From Enhygromyxa salina (GTDB lineage: Bacteria > Myxococcota_A > Polyangia > Nannocystales > Nannocystaceae), in contig NZ_JMCC02000045.1 of NCBI RefSeq assembly GCF_000737335.2, positions 1 through 64,000 of the forward strand: a DNA stretch of 64,000 bases, given 5' to 3'. Below, one piece after another: positions 1 through 9,353 of this stretch. The notes under the pieces were generated by a model. That model was not told where the DNA came from and made no database searches. It saw only the letters and a list, made by a program, of their open reading frames with translations. Numbering within the stretch: the first letter of the stretch is position 1; every line of letters starts with the position of its first letter. The position numbers and the translations under genes are program-made.

Positions 1-41
1 AGCGCGTAGCCGCCGTCTCGAACGACGAGAAGCGCACAGAA

Positions 42-184
42 GACCCGTGAGGGTCGCTCCGGGCACAATAAGAGGGCGTTGCGAGTGCACCACCGAAGCC
101 ACAGCCCGCCCTCGCCGACAGCGATCCATGACAACGCAAAGTAGCGTCTTGAGCCCTCCGTGCCCGGAGCGACCCTCACGGGTC
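42..184. repeat. Perfect 25-bp inverted repeat with 93-bp spacer
   Basis: Positions 42-66 and 160-184 are exact reverse complements over 25 bases, with core GTGAGGGTCGCTCC on one side and GGAGCGACCCTCAC on the other. Weaker matches (GCGCAC outside, GGGC inside) extend the symmetry beyond the perfect part. The 93 bases between the arms hold no convincing gene. The arrangement resembles the ends of a very small non-autonomous mobile element or an intergenic palindromic unit, but no flanking target duplication could be assigned. Confidence 0.7.
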
Positions 185-274
185 GTGCGCGCTGCCCCAT
201 CAGCACATCGAACCCCGCACCCGCTCACCGAGGCGACGTCCATGCAAACTGATTGGCGCTCTCGCGGCGAAAAA

Positions 275-1237
275 TCACACCTGTCCCATCGCGGACAGCA
301 CGAGCATCGTCAGGTAGCCGGCGTAGGCCAACACCAGTACCCCGCCCTCGATCCGGTTGATGCGGCCCTGCTTGCCGTAGCCAATCGAGAAGACCAGCAA
401 CAACAAGGTCAGCCCGCCCATCACGGCGTAGTCGCGCTCCAACAGCCCAGGCTCGAGCGCGCCCGGATCCAGCAGCGCGGGGAACGGCAGCACCGCCAGC
501 AGGTTGAACACGTTCGACCCCAGCACGTTGCCGATCGCCATTTCGTGCTCGCCGCGAAACGCCGCAGCGGCCGTGGCCGCGAGCTCGGGCAGGCTCGTGC
601 CAATCGCGACGATCGTCAGACCGATGATCAGATCGCTGACCCCGAGCCAAGTGGCGATCTTCGAGGCGCCCCAGACCACGCCCTGCGAAGAAGCCATCAG
701 CAGCGCAAGGCCGATCCCCAACCACAGCGACGCCCGGCCGTAGCCAACCACCGGCGGCTTGTCTTCGTCCTCCGTCTCTGCGGCCTCGCGGCTGCTGCGG
801 ACCGAGCGAAGCAAGAACAGGATCAGCAGCACGATCAGCACCCCACCGTCGCGCGCCGTCAGCTCGCCATCGATCAACAGCAACGCCCCCAACGCCGTGA
901 TCCCGATGACGACGGGCAGCTCGCGACGCACGATGTCTCGGTGCAAGGTGATCGGCTTGATCAGCGCGCTGACCCCAAGCACCAGCGCGATGTTGGTGAT
1001 GTTGCTGCCCACCACGTTGCCAAGCGCGATGCCGCCGCTGCCTTCGATCGAAGCCACCGCCGAGACCAGCATCTCGGGCGCCGAGGTCCCAAACCCGACG
1101 ATCACCATCCCGACCAACAGCGGCGACACGCCCAGCCGACGCGCGAGGCTGGAGGCGCCGAACACGAAGCGGTCCGCGCCCAACACCAGGCCCGCGAGCC
1201 CAACGACCACCACAACTCCGGCAAGGACGAGATCCAC
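275..1237 (-). CDS. Calcium/sodium antiporter, CaCA family (YrbG-like)
   Basis: A 320-residue integral membrane protein with the two inverted alpha repeats of the Ca2+/cation antiporter superfamily. The first half carries GFGTSAPE followed by GNVVGSNITN, and the second half carries AIGTSLPE followed by GNVLGSNVFN. In this family these acidic and Ser/Asn residues form the ion-binding site. About ten hydrophobic segments are visible, with an acidic cytoplasmic loop (ETEDEDK) in the middle. The length fits bacterial YrbG/CaxA-type exchangers. Translation starts at a GTG (1235-1237). The gene is divergent from the glycosyltransferase at 1470 and has no operon partner. The probable role is exchange of Ca2+ for Na+ or H+ across the inner membrane; exact ion use cannot be read from sequence. 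Confidence 0.93.
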   Translation of the reverse strand: MDLVLAGVVVVVGLAGLVLGADRFVFGASSLARRLGVSPLLVGMVIVGFGTSAPEMLVSAVASIEGSGGIALGNVVGSNITNIALVLGVSALIKPITLHRDIVRRELPVVIGITALGALLLIDGELTARDGGVLIVLLILFLLRSVRSSREAAETEDEDKPPVVGYGRASLWLGIGLALLMASSQGVVWGASKIATWLGVSDLIIGLTIVAIGTSLPELAATAAAAFRGEHEMAIGNVLGSNVFNLLAVLPFPALLDPGALEPGLLERDYAVMGGLTLLLLVFSIGYGKQGRINRIEGGVLVLAYAGYLTMLVLSAMGQV

Positions 1238-1469
1238 GGACCGTCAGCATACGCGATGTCTCGCACGCGATCCCCGAGCCGCGCGCTCGCCAGCCGCGAT
1301 CGCGTGTAGTGGCGTTCGCGCCCGCGATTCGGGCTTCGGATCACCTGAGAGCTTACGCACCGCCCCACCCTTCGACCCCACCTTGGGCTGCACACGGCCC
1401 TGCGGCGCGCGAGACCCCTGCTCGCGCGAGCTGCTTCCAAGTCTGGCCTGACGTGTTATCCACCGGCCG

Positions 1470-2561
1470 ATGAGCGACAGCGTCGCAGCGCGACCGGGGA
1501 TCTCCGTGGTCGTCCCGGTGTTCGACGAGGTCGACTCGCTCGAAGAGCTCTACCAGGGCATCACGGCTTCGTGCGATCGGATCGGCCGCGGTCACGAGAT
1601 CGTGTTCGTCAACGACGGCAGCCGCGACGGCTCGGATCGCAAGCTCGACGAGCTCGCAACCCGCGACCCCAACGTTCACGTCATCCACTTCCGCCGCAAC
1701 TTCGGCAAGTCACCGGCGCTCGCCGCCGCGTTCGAGCGCGTGCAGGGCGACGTCGTGCTGACCCTCGACGCCGACTTGCAGGACGACCCTTCGATGATCG
1801 GCGAGTTCGTCGAGCGGATCGACGCGGGCGCCGATCTGGTCTCGGGCTGGAAGAAGCGCCGCAACGATCCGATCGGCAAGACCTTCCCCTCGAAGGTGTT
1901 CAACTTCATCGTCCGTCGGCTCAGCGGGATCCCGCTGCAAGACTTCAACTGCGGGTTCAAGGCCTACCGGATCGAGTGCATCCGCGAGCTGTCGGTGTAC
2001 GGCGGCTTTCACCGGTTCTTGCCGGTGCTCGCTGGCTCGAAGGGCTTTCGCATCGAGCAGCTGGTCGTCAACCATCGGGCGCGCAAGCACGGCGTCAGCA
2101 AGTTTGGCGTCAAGCGCTTCTTCGACGGGATCCTGGATCTGCTCACGGTGCTGCTGGTCACCAAGTACCGCACCCGGCCGCTGCACTTCTTTGGGGTCCC
2201 CGGCATGGCGCTCAGCGGCGCCGGGGTTGGCTTGCTGATCTACCTGACCGTCCTGTGGTCGATCGGCCAGCCGATCGGCACCCGGCCGCTGCTGACCCTG
2301 GGTGTTTTGCTGACGATCATGGGCCTGCAGTTCGTGTGCTTTGGCCTGCTTGGCGAGCTGTTGGTCCGCACCACCGTCGCGCCCCGCGAGATCTACTCGA
2401 TCCGCGAGTCTGTGCGTCGCCCACAGACCGCGCCCGCCGGCCTGAGCTCGGGTACCCGCAGCGCCGAGATCATCACCAGCGAAGACGCGCCGCGCCCCGA
2501 TCCCGCCGCCGCGACCCGCAGCGACATCCCGATCATCCGCCCCGAACCCGCGGGCGACTGA
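1470..2561 (+). CDS. Glycosyltransferase family 2 with C-terminal membrane anchor
   Basis: A 363-residue protein with an N-terminal GT-A glycosyltransferase domain (about residues 8-240): SVVVPVFDE at the start of the nucleotide-binding fold, NDGSRDGS, and the metal-binding DADLQDDP. Two hydrophobic segments follow (about 245-300), then a Pro/Arg-rich tail of about 70 residues. This is the layout of dolichol- or undecaprenyl-phosphate sugar transferases (DPM1, ArnC and GtrB types), which load a sugar from a nucleotide donor onto a polyprenyl phosphate at the inner membrane. A methyltransferase gene follows after 12 bases in the same orientation, so the pair probably acts on an envelope glycan. 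The sugar and acceptor are not determinable. Confidence 0.9.
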   Translation: MSDSVAARPGISVVVPVFDEVDSLEELYQGITASCDRIGRGHEIVFVNDGSRDGSDRKLDELATRDPNVHVIHFRRNFGKSPALAAAFERVQGDVVLTLDADLQDDPSMIGEFVERIDAGADLVSGWKKRRNDPIGKTFPSKVFNFIVRRLSGIPLQDFNCGFKAYRIECIRELSVYGGFHRFLPVLAGSKGFRIEQLVVNHRARKHGVSKFGVKRFFDGILDLLTVLLVTKYRTRPLHFFGVPGMALSGAGVGLLIYLTVLWSIGQPIGTRPLLTLGVLLTIMGLQFVCFGLLGELLVRTTVAPREIYSIRESVRRPQTAPAGLSSGTRSAEIITSEDAPRPDPAAATRSDIPIIRPEPAGD

Positions 2562-2573
2562 AGAGAGCCCACC

Positions 2574-3185
2574 ATGTCCTCGCCCCAGCTCGACGAACGC
2601 AGCTCGAACCAGCGCAAGCACGAGAGCCGCAACCCGATCCAGCGCGCGCTGATCGACAACTTTCACGCGCAGGCGATCAAGCTGATCCGCCGTGCCCAGC
2701 CGTCAACGATCCTCGAGCTCGGCTGCGGCGAGGGCTACGTGCTCAGCGCCCTCGCAGACGCCAACATCAACGCCGAGCTGACCGGCGTCGAGCTCGACAG
2801 CCGCGCGGTGAAGATCGCCCAGCAGCGGCTTGGCGAGCGCGCGACGATCGAGCACCGCGACGCGCGCGAGCTCGCCGCTGACGGCCGCCGGTTCGACATG
2901 GTCGTGATGCTCGAGGTCCTCGAGCACATCCCCGAGCCCGAGCAGATGCTGCCGATCCTCGACCAGCTCAGCAACGGCTGGCTGCTGCTCAGCGTGCCGT
3001 GGGAGCCAGCGTTTCGCGGGCTCAACCTCATGCGTGGCAAGAACATCACGCGGCTGGGCAACGATCCGGACCACGTCAACCACTGGGGCCGCAAGGGCTT
3101 CTCGCGCTTCATCGGCTCGCGCTTCGACATCATCACGATGCCGCAGGTGTTCCCCTGGACAATGGCGCTCGCGCGCTCGCGCTAG
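2574..3185 (+). CDS. Class I SAM-dependent methyltransferase
   Basis: A 203-residue protein with the SAM-binding motif I LELGCGEGY near residue 45, an acidic residue at the end of the second strand (TGVELDSR), and the LEVLEHI motif near residue 105 typical of the methyltransferase 11/UbiG-like group. It lies 12 bases after the GT2 gene and is probably co-transcribed. The context suggests methylation of a lipid-linked sugar or a related envelope compound, but the substrate is unknown. The 129 bases after it contain a short tandem CACGGCC repeat and no gene. Confidence 0.85.
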   Translation: MSSPQLDERSSNQRKHESRNPIQRALIDNFHAQAIKLIRRAQPSTILELGCGEGYVLSALADANINAELTGVELDSRAVKIAQQRLGERATIEHRDARELAADGRRFDMVVMLEVLEHIPEPEQMLPILDQLSNGWLLLSVPWEPAFRGLNLMRGKNITRLGNDPDHVNHWGRKGFSRFIGSRFDIITMPQVFPWTMALARSR

Positions 3186-3314
3186 CAGGCACCGCGTCCA
3201 CGGCCCACGGCCCACGGCCCGCGCCCGGCGGCCACCGCGTGAGCGATCAAGGCGACGACAATCGGCGCCGACATGGCGACGCCACCGACACAGCTGCTAC
3301 CCTGGACCTGATCC

Positions 3315-4520
3315 ATGAGCAGCGGCAAGACATGGGCGGGCATCGCCGCGGTCGTAGCGGCGCTGATCGCTGGCGGCGTCGCGCTTCGCGTGTGGGTGTT
3401 CCCTAGCGCGGACCCCAGCTCGGCCGCGCAGTCAGGCCCGGTCCCGGTCGAGGTCGCGGCGACCAAGCGCGGACCGATCGAGCGGCGGCGCGAGTTCACG
3501 GGCACGCTCGAGGCCGCGGCCGAGTTCACCGTCGCGCCCAAGGTCGGCGGCCAGATCGAGCACATCGCGGTCGACCTCGGCGACACGGTCACGCACGGGC
3601 AGCTCGTCGCAACCTTGGACGACAGCGAGCTCAATCAGGCCGTCGCCCAGGCTCAGGCCAACCTCACCGTGGCCCAGGCCCGAGTCCGCGCGGCCGACAA
3701 GGTCGTCGAGGTCACCCGGCGCAGCTTCCAACGTATCGAGGGCCTGCGCGGGCGCGACATCAACTCGGAGCAGGACATGGATCTCGCCCGCTCGGACAAG
3801 GCCAAGGCCGAGGCCGAGCTCGAGGTCGCGCGCGCCGAGGTCACCCGGGCCCGGGCCGCGCTCGAAGCCGCCAAGATCCGCCGCGACTACACGGAGATCC
3901 GCGCGTCGTGGAGCGCGGCCGAGCCCGGCGACACCCGCCTGGTGGCGGCTCGCTACACTGACGAGGGCGCGATGCTCGGGGCCAACGAGCCGCTGCTGCG
4001 GATCGTCGATCTCGATCCGGTGATCGTGGTCGTCCACGTGACCGAGGCCGACTACGCCGAGCTCGCCATCAACATGCCGATCACGCTGCGGACCGACGCC
4101 TACCCCGGGGTCGAGTTCGAAGGCGCCATCGCTCGCATCGCGCCAGTGTTTCGGTCCGAGTCGCGCCAGGCCAGGATCGAGATGCGGGTGCCCAACACCG
4201 ACGGCCGCCTCAAGCCTGGCATGTTCGTGCGCGCGCGCGCGGTGCTCGAGCGCCTCGACGAGGCCACGATCGTCCCAGCCGCGGCGCTGGTCGAGCGCGG
4301 CGGCGAGCAGATCGTGTTCGAGGTCGACGCCAGCGGCGAGACCGTCCGCATGCGCGCGGTCGAGGTCGGGGTCCGCGAGGGCGAGCACGTCGCGGTCGAG
4401 GCCAAGGATGGGGCCGCGATCTCGGGCCAGGTGGTCACGCTCGGGCAGCAGCAGCTGGTCGACGGCGCCGCGATCGTGATCCCAGAGCGCCGGGTCCCGG
4501 CCGGAGGAGCCTCGAGTTGA
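3315..4520 (+). CDS. RND efflux periplasmic adaptor (membrane fusion protein)
   Basis: A 401-residue HlyD/AcrA-type adaptor. It has one N-terminal membrane segment (residues 8-28), a biotinyl-lipoyl-like half-domain (VAPKVGGQIEHIAVDLGDTV), a long alpha-helical hairpin rich in Ala, Glu and Arg (about 100-190), the returning lipoyl half, and beta-barrel and membrane-proximal domains ending with a KPGMFVRA-type strand. It would bridge the inner-membrane pump and an outer-membrane channel. Its stop codon overlaps the start of the RND permease at 4517, so the two are translationally coupled. No outer-membrane TolC-like gene is adjacent. Confidence 0.93.
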   Translation: MSSGKTWAGIAAVVAALIAGGVALRVWVFPSADPSSAAQSGPVPVEVAATKRGPIERRREFTGTLEAAAEFTVAPKVGGQIEHIAVDLGDTVTHGQLVATLDDSELNQAVAQAQANLTVAQARVRAADKVVEVTRRSFQRIEGLRGRDINSEQDMDLARSDKAKAEAELEVARAEVTRARAALEAAKIRRDYTEIRASWSAAEPGDTRLVAARYTDEGAMLGANEPLLRIVDLDPVIVVVHVTEADYAELAINMPITLRTDAYPGVEFEGAIARIAPVFRSESRQARIEMRVPNTDGRLKPGMFVRARAVLERLDEATIVPAAALVERGGEQIVFEVDASGETVRMRAVEVGVREGEHVAVEAKDGAAISGQVVTLGQQQLVDGAAIVIPERRVPAGGASS

Positions 4521-7500
4521 AGATCGCCAAGGTCAGCGTCGAGCGCCCGGTGCTCACGATGATGCTGACGTTGATCGTCGTGGTCCTTGGGGGGGTCGCG
4601 CTCGGGCGCCTGCAGATCGACCTGCTCCCAGAGATCGAGCTCCCGACCGTCACGATCCGAACCGAGTATGAGGGCGCGAGCCCCGAGGTCATGGAGCAGC
4701 GGGTCACAACGATCATCGAGGAGATCGTTGCGACCGTGCCCGGGGTCGAGCGCCTCGAGTCCACCTCGTCCGAGGGCGACTCCAGCGTCACGGTCAACTT
4801 CGGCTGGGGCGTCGACGTCGACATGGCCGCGATCGACGTCAACGCCAAGCTCGAAGACGAGATCAACGAGCTGCCCGACGACATCATCCGCCCGCGGGTC
4901 AGCAAATTCGACGTCGGCAGCTTCCCGGTCGTGATCCTGGGTATCTCCAGCGAGCTCGATCCCGTCGAGCTCACGACCTTGGTCGACGAGCAGCTGCGCC
5001 ACCGCTTCTCGCAGATCCCCGGCGTCGCCCAGGTCGATCCCTGGGGCGAGTTCAAGCGTGAGGTCCGGGTCGAGCTCGACCCCGCCAAGCTCCGGGCGAT
5101 CGGGATCCCGCTCGACGAGATTCGTCAGGCTCTGCTCGACGCCAACCTCGATCTCCCAGCTGGAAAGATCGAGCAGGGCCAAGAAGCGATCTCGGTGCGG
5201 GCGCCCGCGCAGTTTCGTGATCTCGAGCAGATCCGCGCGACCGTCGTCGGGGTGCGCAACGGCGCGGCGATCGAGCTGCGCCAGATCGCCGAGGTCCGCG
5301 ACACCTACGAAAAGCTCGAGCGCCTCGCCCGAGTCAACGGCGCCCGCGGGCTCCGCCTGGCGATCCGCAAGCAGTCCGACGCCAACACCGTCGAGGTCGC
5401 GCAGCGGGTCCTCGAAGAGGTCGTGGCCATCAACCGCGACTTCCCGCAGATCCAGGTCGTCCCGGTCATCAACCAGGGCAACTTCATCGAGCGCTCGATC
5501 TCCAACGTGGCCCAGTCGGTCCTCTATGGCGGGATCCTGGCGGTCGTCGTGCTGCTGTTCTTCCTGCGTAACCTGCGGAGCACCGCGGTGATCGCCGTGG
5601 CGATCCCGGTCTCGCTGATCGCAACCTTCGCGCTTGTCTACTTCGTCGGCCTGACCTTGAACCTCATGACCCTCGGCGGGCTCGCGCTCGGGGTCGGGAT
5701 GATGGTCGACAACTCGATCGTCGTGCTCGAGAACATCTTTCGTCGCCGCGACCAGCTCGGCGAGGACATCCGCGCCGCCGCGGTCGCCGGAACCGCCGAG
5801 GTCGGGCCCGCGATCGTCGCGAGCACGGTCACGACCCTGGTCATCTTCCTGCCCCTGGCCTTCGTCGGCGGCGTCTCCGGGGTCTTGTTCGCGGATCTAG
5901 CGATCGTGATCGCGTTCAGCCTGATGTGCTCGCTGCTGGTCTCGCTGAGCCTGGTTCCCATGCTCGCCGCCAAGCTCCTGCGCCGCCGCGACCCCAGCGA
6001 GCGCGCGATCTGGATCACCCGCTTGGTCGCCCGCGCCGATCGGGCCTTCGCCGCGCTCGACGCCCGCTACGCCAGCTTGCTCGACAGCGCCCTGCGTCAG
6101 CGCACCGCGACGATCCTGTTCGCCGCGATCGCGCTCGGGGCCAGCTTGCTGCTGCTGCCCACGATCGGGACCGAGTTCCTTCCGGCCAGCGACGAGGGCG
6201 AGGTCCGGGTCAGCGGCGAGCTGCCGATCGGCTCCAAGCTCGACCTCATTGATCGCCAGACCCGCCTGCTCGAGTCCCACGTCTACCCGGCCGTGCCCGA
6301 GACCCTGTCTTCGGTCGTCAGCGTTGGCGCCGGCGGGCGCAACCCGGAAGAAGCGTTCCGCGGGGAGATCCGGCTGACCCTGAGCCCGGCCTCCGAGCGC
6401 GATCGCTCGAACACCGAGATCGCCGACAGCCTCCGCGAGGAGCTCGTCGGCAAGATCCCCGGCATGGAGGTCCGCACCCGCGCGCCGCAAGGGCAGTTCT
6501 TGCTCGAGCGGATCCTTGGCGGCGAGGAAGGACTGACGATCGAGGTCCGCGGGTTCGAGCTCGAGACCCTCGACCGCCTCGCCAAGCGCGCGGCCGAGGT
6601 GATCGTCGACATCCCGGGGATCACCGACGTCGACGTCAGCCGCGAGGCCGGGGTCCCGCAAGCGACGATCGAGGTCGACCGGGCCAAGGCCGCGAGCTTG
6701 GGTGTCAGCCCCCGCGACGTCGCCGTCGCGCTCGAGACCGCCGTCGCCGGGGCCCAGGCCGGCGAGTACCGGATCCGCGGCTACTCCTACCGGATCCTGC
6801 TCCAGCTCGCCGACGCCGAGCACCTCCCGCTGTCCGAGATCCTCGAGCTGACGATCCGAACCGACAGCGGCGAAGAGGTCGCGCTGCGCAACCTCGTGAC
6901 CAGCGAGGCCGGCCGCGGGCCGATCGTAATCGAGCGCAAGGATCAGCAGCGCATCGTCAAGGTCACCGCCAACGTCGCCGGCCGCGATCTCGGCTCGGTC
7001 GCCGCCGACGTCGAGACCGCGCTCGCCACGATCCCGCGCCCGCTCGGCTACGACTTTCGCGTGGCCGGCAGCTTCGAGGAGCAGCAAGAGGCGTTCGCCG
7101 AGCTCTTGGTCTCGCTCGTGCTCGCGCTGCTGCTGGTCTACATGGTCCTCGCGGCCCAGTACGAGTCGCTGCGCGACCCCCTGATCGTCATGCTCTCGGT
7201 TCCGGTCGCGGCGATCGGCGTGCTTGGGGTCCTCGCCGCGACCAACACCACGCTCAACGTCCAGAGCTACATCGGCTGCATCATGCTCGGGGGGATCGTG
7301 GTCAACAACGCGATCTTGCTCGTGGATCAGGCCCGCCGACTCCAGGCCGAGGATGGGCTCGATCGCCTCGCGGCCGCGCGCGAGGCCGGGCACCGCCGGC
7401 TGCGGCCGATCTTGATGACCACGGCGACGACCGTGCTCGCGCTGCTGCCCTTGGGCTTGGGGATCGGTGAGGGCGCGGACGCCCAGGCCCCGATGGCACG

Positions 7501-7600
7501 GGCGGTCCTCGGCGGGCTGGCGGCCTCGACCCTGCTCACGCTGGTGCTGATCCCGGCGGTCTATACGCTCGTGCATCGCGAGCCGAACCGACGCGACTAG
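4517..7600 (+). CDS. RND family efflux permease (AcrB/HAE1-type)
   Basis: A 1027-residue inner-membrane pump of normal RND length. It opens with the typical SVERPVLTMMLTLIVVVLGG first helix and has two halves, each a large periplasmic loop plus about six helices. Motifs include LALGVGMMVDNSIVVLEN in TM4 (proton-relay acidic residue), GGVSGVLFADLA, and GGIVVNNAILLVDQARR near the end. Translation starts at a rare TTG (4517-4519) placed inside the adaptor stop region, with a strong GGAGGAG ribosome-binding site at 4503-4509, so the start is well supported. The pump probably exports hydrophobic compounds or heavy metals by proton antiport; the substrate is not predictable. A decayed RND C-terminus lies elsewhere in the window (16348-16470). 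Confidence 0.96.
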   Translation: MKIAKVSVERPVLTMMLTLIVVVLGGVALGRLQIDLLPEIELPTVTIRTEYEGASPEVMEQRVTTIIEEIVATVPGVERLESTSSEGDSSVTVNFGWGVDVDMAAIDVNAKLEDEINELPDDIIRPRVSKFDVGSFPVVILGISSELDPVELTTLVDEQLRHRFSQIPGVAQVDPWGEFKREVRVELDPAKLRAIGIPLDEIRQALLDANLDLPAGKIEQGQEAISVRAPAQFRDLEQIRATVVGVRNGAAIELRQIAEVRDTYEKLERLARVNGARGLRLAIRKQSDANTVEVAQRVLEEVVAINRDFPQIQVVPVINQGNFIERSISNVAQSVLYGGILAVVVLLFFLRNLRSTAVIAVAIPVSLIATFALVYFVGLTLNLMTLGGLALGVGMMVDNSIVVLENIFRRRDQLGEDIRAAAVAGTAEVGPAIVASTVTTLVIFLPLAFVGGVSGVLFADLAIVIAFSLMCSLLVSLSLVPMLAAKLLRRRDPSERAIWITRLVARADRAFAALDARYASLLDSALRQRTATILFAAIALGASLLLLPTIGTEFLPASDEGEVRVSGELPIGSKLDLIDRQTRLLESHVYPAVPETLSSVVSVGAGGRNPEEAFRGEIRLTLSPASERDRSNTEIADSLREELVGKIPGMEVRTRAPQGQFLLERILGGEEGLTIEVRGFELETLDRLAKRAAEVIVDIPGITDVDVSREAGVPQATIEVDRAKAASLGVSPRDVAVALETAVAGAQAGEYRIRGYSYRILLQLADAEHLPLSEILELTIRTDSGEEVALRNLVTSEAGRGPIVIERKDQQRIVKVTANVAGRDLGSVAADVETALATIPRPLGYDFRVAGSFEEQQEAFAELLVSLVLALLLVYMVLAAQYESLRDPLIVMLSVPVAAIGVLGVLAATNTTLNVQSYIGCIMLGGIVVNNAILLVDQARRLQAEDGLDRLAAAREAGHRRLRPILMTTATTVLALLPLGLGIGEGADAQAPMARAVLGGLAASTLLTLVLIPAVYTLVHREPNRRD

Positions 7601-7890
7601 ATCTCCCGCGGGCGCGTGTGAGCGCGGCGGCCAGCCTCGCAGGTGGCCCCCGCTCGCAACCGCAGCTGTGTAGAATTCACCCCGAACCAAAGACCACGCG
7701 GCCGATCGTCTTGCCAGCATTTCCCCGCTCGACGCCGGGGTCACATCACCACAAATCCCGATCGACCGAATAGGCCCCAGTCACAGGTCGGGACGATCAG
7801 CCCGAGACCCCACCGCGACGTCGGCCGCCCCGCTCACGCGCTCCCGAGCCCACACAGGCTTACTTCCGCGGCGGTGGACGTGGGACATAC
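7601..7890. other. Intergenic region, no gene recognised
   Basis: The 290 bases between the RND permease and the STAS-like gene hold no open frame with convincing coding character. No strong hairpin followed by a T run was seen after the permease stop codon. Confidence 0.5.
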
Positions 7891-8421
7891 ATGGGCATGT
7901 ACAGCCCAGTCATGGCTCGCTCACGCCCCGTGTCCGCACCGATCCGCGCGCGGCCGCTCGCTCGGCGCACGCAGATGATGGCCCGCGGGCCCGGCTGGCG
8001 CCTGGTCGAAGGTGAGGCTGACAGCTGGCACGTCGCGCTGCGGCGCGAGGTCGATGATCCCGTGCGGACGTGGGCCCACCTGCTTCGCACCATTCGCAGC
8101 ATTGCGACCACCCACCGCTTGCGCCCGATCTTGATCGATCTGCGCGACGCCCAGCGGCTCAGCGGCGCCGCTGCCCAGGCCGCCGGGCTGCTGCTCGCCG
8201 AATTCGAGCAACGCGGGCTGCGAATCTGCACAATCGTCGGCCCCGACTTGATCCACGCGGCGCGACTGCAGCACTTGATCAGCTTCCACGCGCCGACCTG
8301 CGGCGGGAGCTTCTTGACCGAAGACGATGGAATCGAGTGGATCCGCACCGGGCCACCGCCCGTCGCCGCGCCGCTCCGCCCGCGCCACGGTGGGCTTAGC
8401 GTCGCGCCGCCGCGGGTCTGA
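7891..8421 (+). CDS. Hypothetical protein, possible STAS-like domain
   Basis: A protein of at most 176 residues; a second ATG at 7912 would remove seven residues and neither start has a clear ribosome-binding site. The central part reads as alternating strands and helices, with a buried strand ILIDLRDAQRLSG, a helix over AAGLLLAEFEQRG, a strand RICTIVG, then AARLQHLISFHAP. This order resembles STAS/SpoIIAA-like folds, which often sit in signalling pathways, but no conserved phospho-acceptor Ser can be assigned. It stands alone between the RND operon and the convergent PlsC-like gene. The STAS reading is an inference from secondary-structure pattern only. Confidence 0.6.
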   Translation: MGMYSPVMARSRPVSAPIRARPLARRTQMMARGPGWRLVEGEADSWHVALRREVDDPVRTWAHLLRTIRSIATTHRLRPILIDLRDAQRLSGAAAQAAGLLLAEFEQRGLRICTIVGPDLIHAARLQHLISFHAPTCGGSFLTEDDGIEWIRTGPPPVAAPLRPRHGGLSVAPPRV

Positions 8422-8528
8422 GCCTCGCCAAGCCCGAATCCTGGCGCCACCACGCGTCGGCAATTGGGGTCAGTCGAAGGGCACCACAACGTGCCTCGAC
8501 TGACCCTCGAGCGCGCCCGCACGCTCCT

Positions 8529-9341
8529 TCACTGCGGCGGCCGAACCTCGAGCCCGCCGCGGGCCTCGATCTCGGCGCGCAGCTGCTCGATCGCGGCGGT
8601 CATCCGCTCGCACACCGCGTCCGCGAGGCGCTCGGGATCGTGGTCGTGCGCGGCCGGCTCGATCGGCTCGAGCACCCGCAGCACCGGGTAGATCTTGCGC
8701 TCGAGCGTGAACACCCAGCTATCGCGGGGCAGCGTCTCGTGGGTGCCAACCATGATCACAGGCAACACCGGCTTGTTGGACTCGCACGCGAGCACGAACG
8801 CGCCGCGCTTGAACGGTCGCATGTGCCGGGTCGTCGAGCGGGTCCCCTCGGGGAACATGGCGATCGTGTTGCCAAGCTCGAGCTGCCGCCGACACTTCGC
8901 CATCATCCGCTCGCGGCTGCGCTTGTCGCCCCGCTTGATCCCGACGTAGCCGGCCATCGCCATCATCCAGCCCAAGAACGGCAGCGCAAACAGCCCGCGC
9001 TTGGCGACCCACCGGAACTGCTTGCGCAGCGAGAACATCGTGAGGATGTCGCCGCTGGACTGGTGATTGCACACCAGGACGTAGGCCTGATCTGCGCGCA
9101 TGCGCTCGGCGTGCTCGACGACGATCGTCCAAAACGGCGACACGGCGTGGAGGTGGTTGGCCCAGGTGTAGGCGTACCAATGCGAAAATCGGCGGCGGCG
9201 ATCGAAGGGGGTGATCACCAACCACGGGATCACGACCGCGAACCAGAACACCGTGAGGCTTGCGACGAGGTACAGCCAAAACCACGCCGAGAACAATTTG
9301 ACGCGACGCGAGGGTGCTCGGGGCTGTGGCGGGGCGCCCAT
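8529..9341 (-). CDS. plsC: 1-acyl-sn-glycerol-3-phosphate acyltransferase (PlsC-like)
   Basis: A 270-residue acyltransferase with two N-terminal membrane helices (SAWFWLYLVASLTVFWFAVV region), the catalytic NHQSSGD motif (H-x4-D) near residue 90, and the substrate-binding FPEGTRS motif around residue 160. It would transfer an acyl chain to the sn-2 position of lysophosphatidic acid at the inner membrane during phospholipid synthesis; acylation of another lysolipid is possible. It begins 12 bases after the stop codon of the proline iminopeptidase gene transcribed in the same direction, so the two probably form an operon. Genomes of this group usually carry several PlsC paralogs, so it may not be the main housekeeping copy. 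Confidence 0.88.
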   Translation of the reverse strand: MGAPPQPRAPSRRVKLFSAWFWLYLVASLTVFWFAVVIPWLVITPFDRRRRFSHWYAYTWANHLHAVSPFWTIVVEHAERMRADQAYVLVCNHQSSGDILTMFSLRKQFRWVAKRGLFALPFLGWMMAMAGYVGIKRGDKRSRERMMAKCRRQLELGNTIAMFPEGTRSTTRHMRPFKRGAFVLACESNKPVLPVIMVGTHETLPRDSWVFTLERKIYPVLRVLEPIEPAAHDHDPERLADAVCERMTAAIEQLRAEIEARGGLEVRPPQ

Positions 9342-9353
9342 CGGGTAGGACGT

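Noticed and set aside
47..1309. Long plus-strand frame opposite the antiporter
   Set aside because: Its composition (Arg, His, Gln, Asp, Pro) is that of an antisense shadow in high-GC DNA, while the opposite frame has clear CaCA motifs.
1453..1461. DnaA box-like TTATCCACC
   Set aside because: A single imperfect 9-mer between divergent genes with no AT-rich region, no further boxes and no dnaA or dnaN nearby. Not an origin.
5897..7744. 615-codon minus-strand frame opposite the RND permease
   Set aside because: Shadow frame; the RND motifs on the plus strand are continuous through the region.
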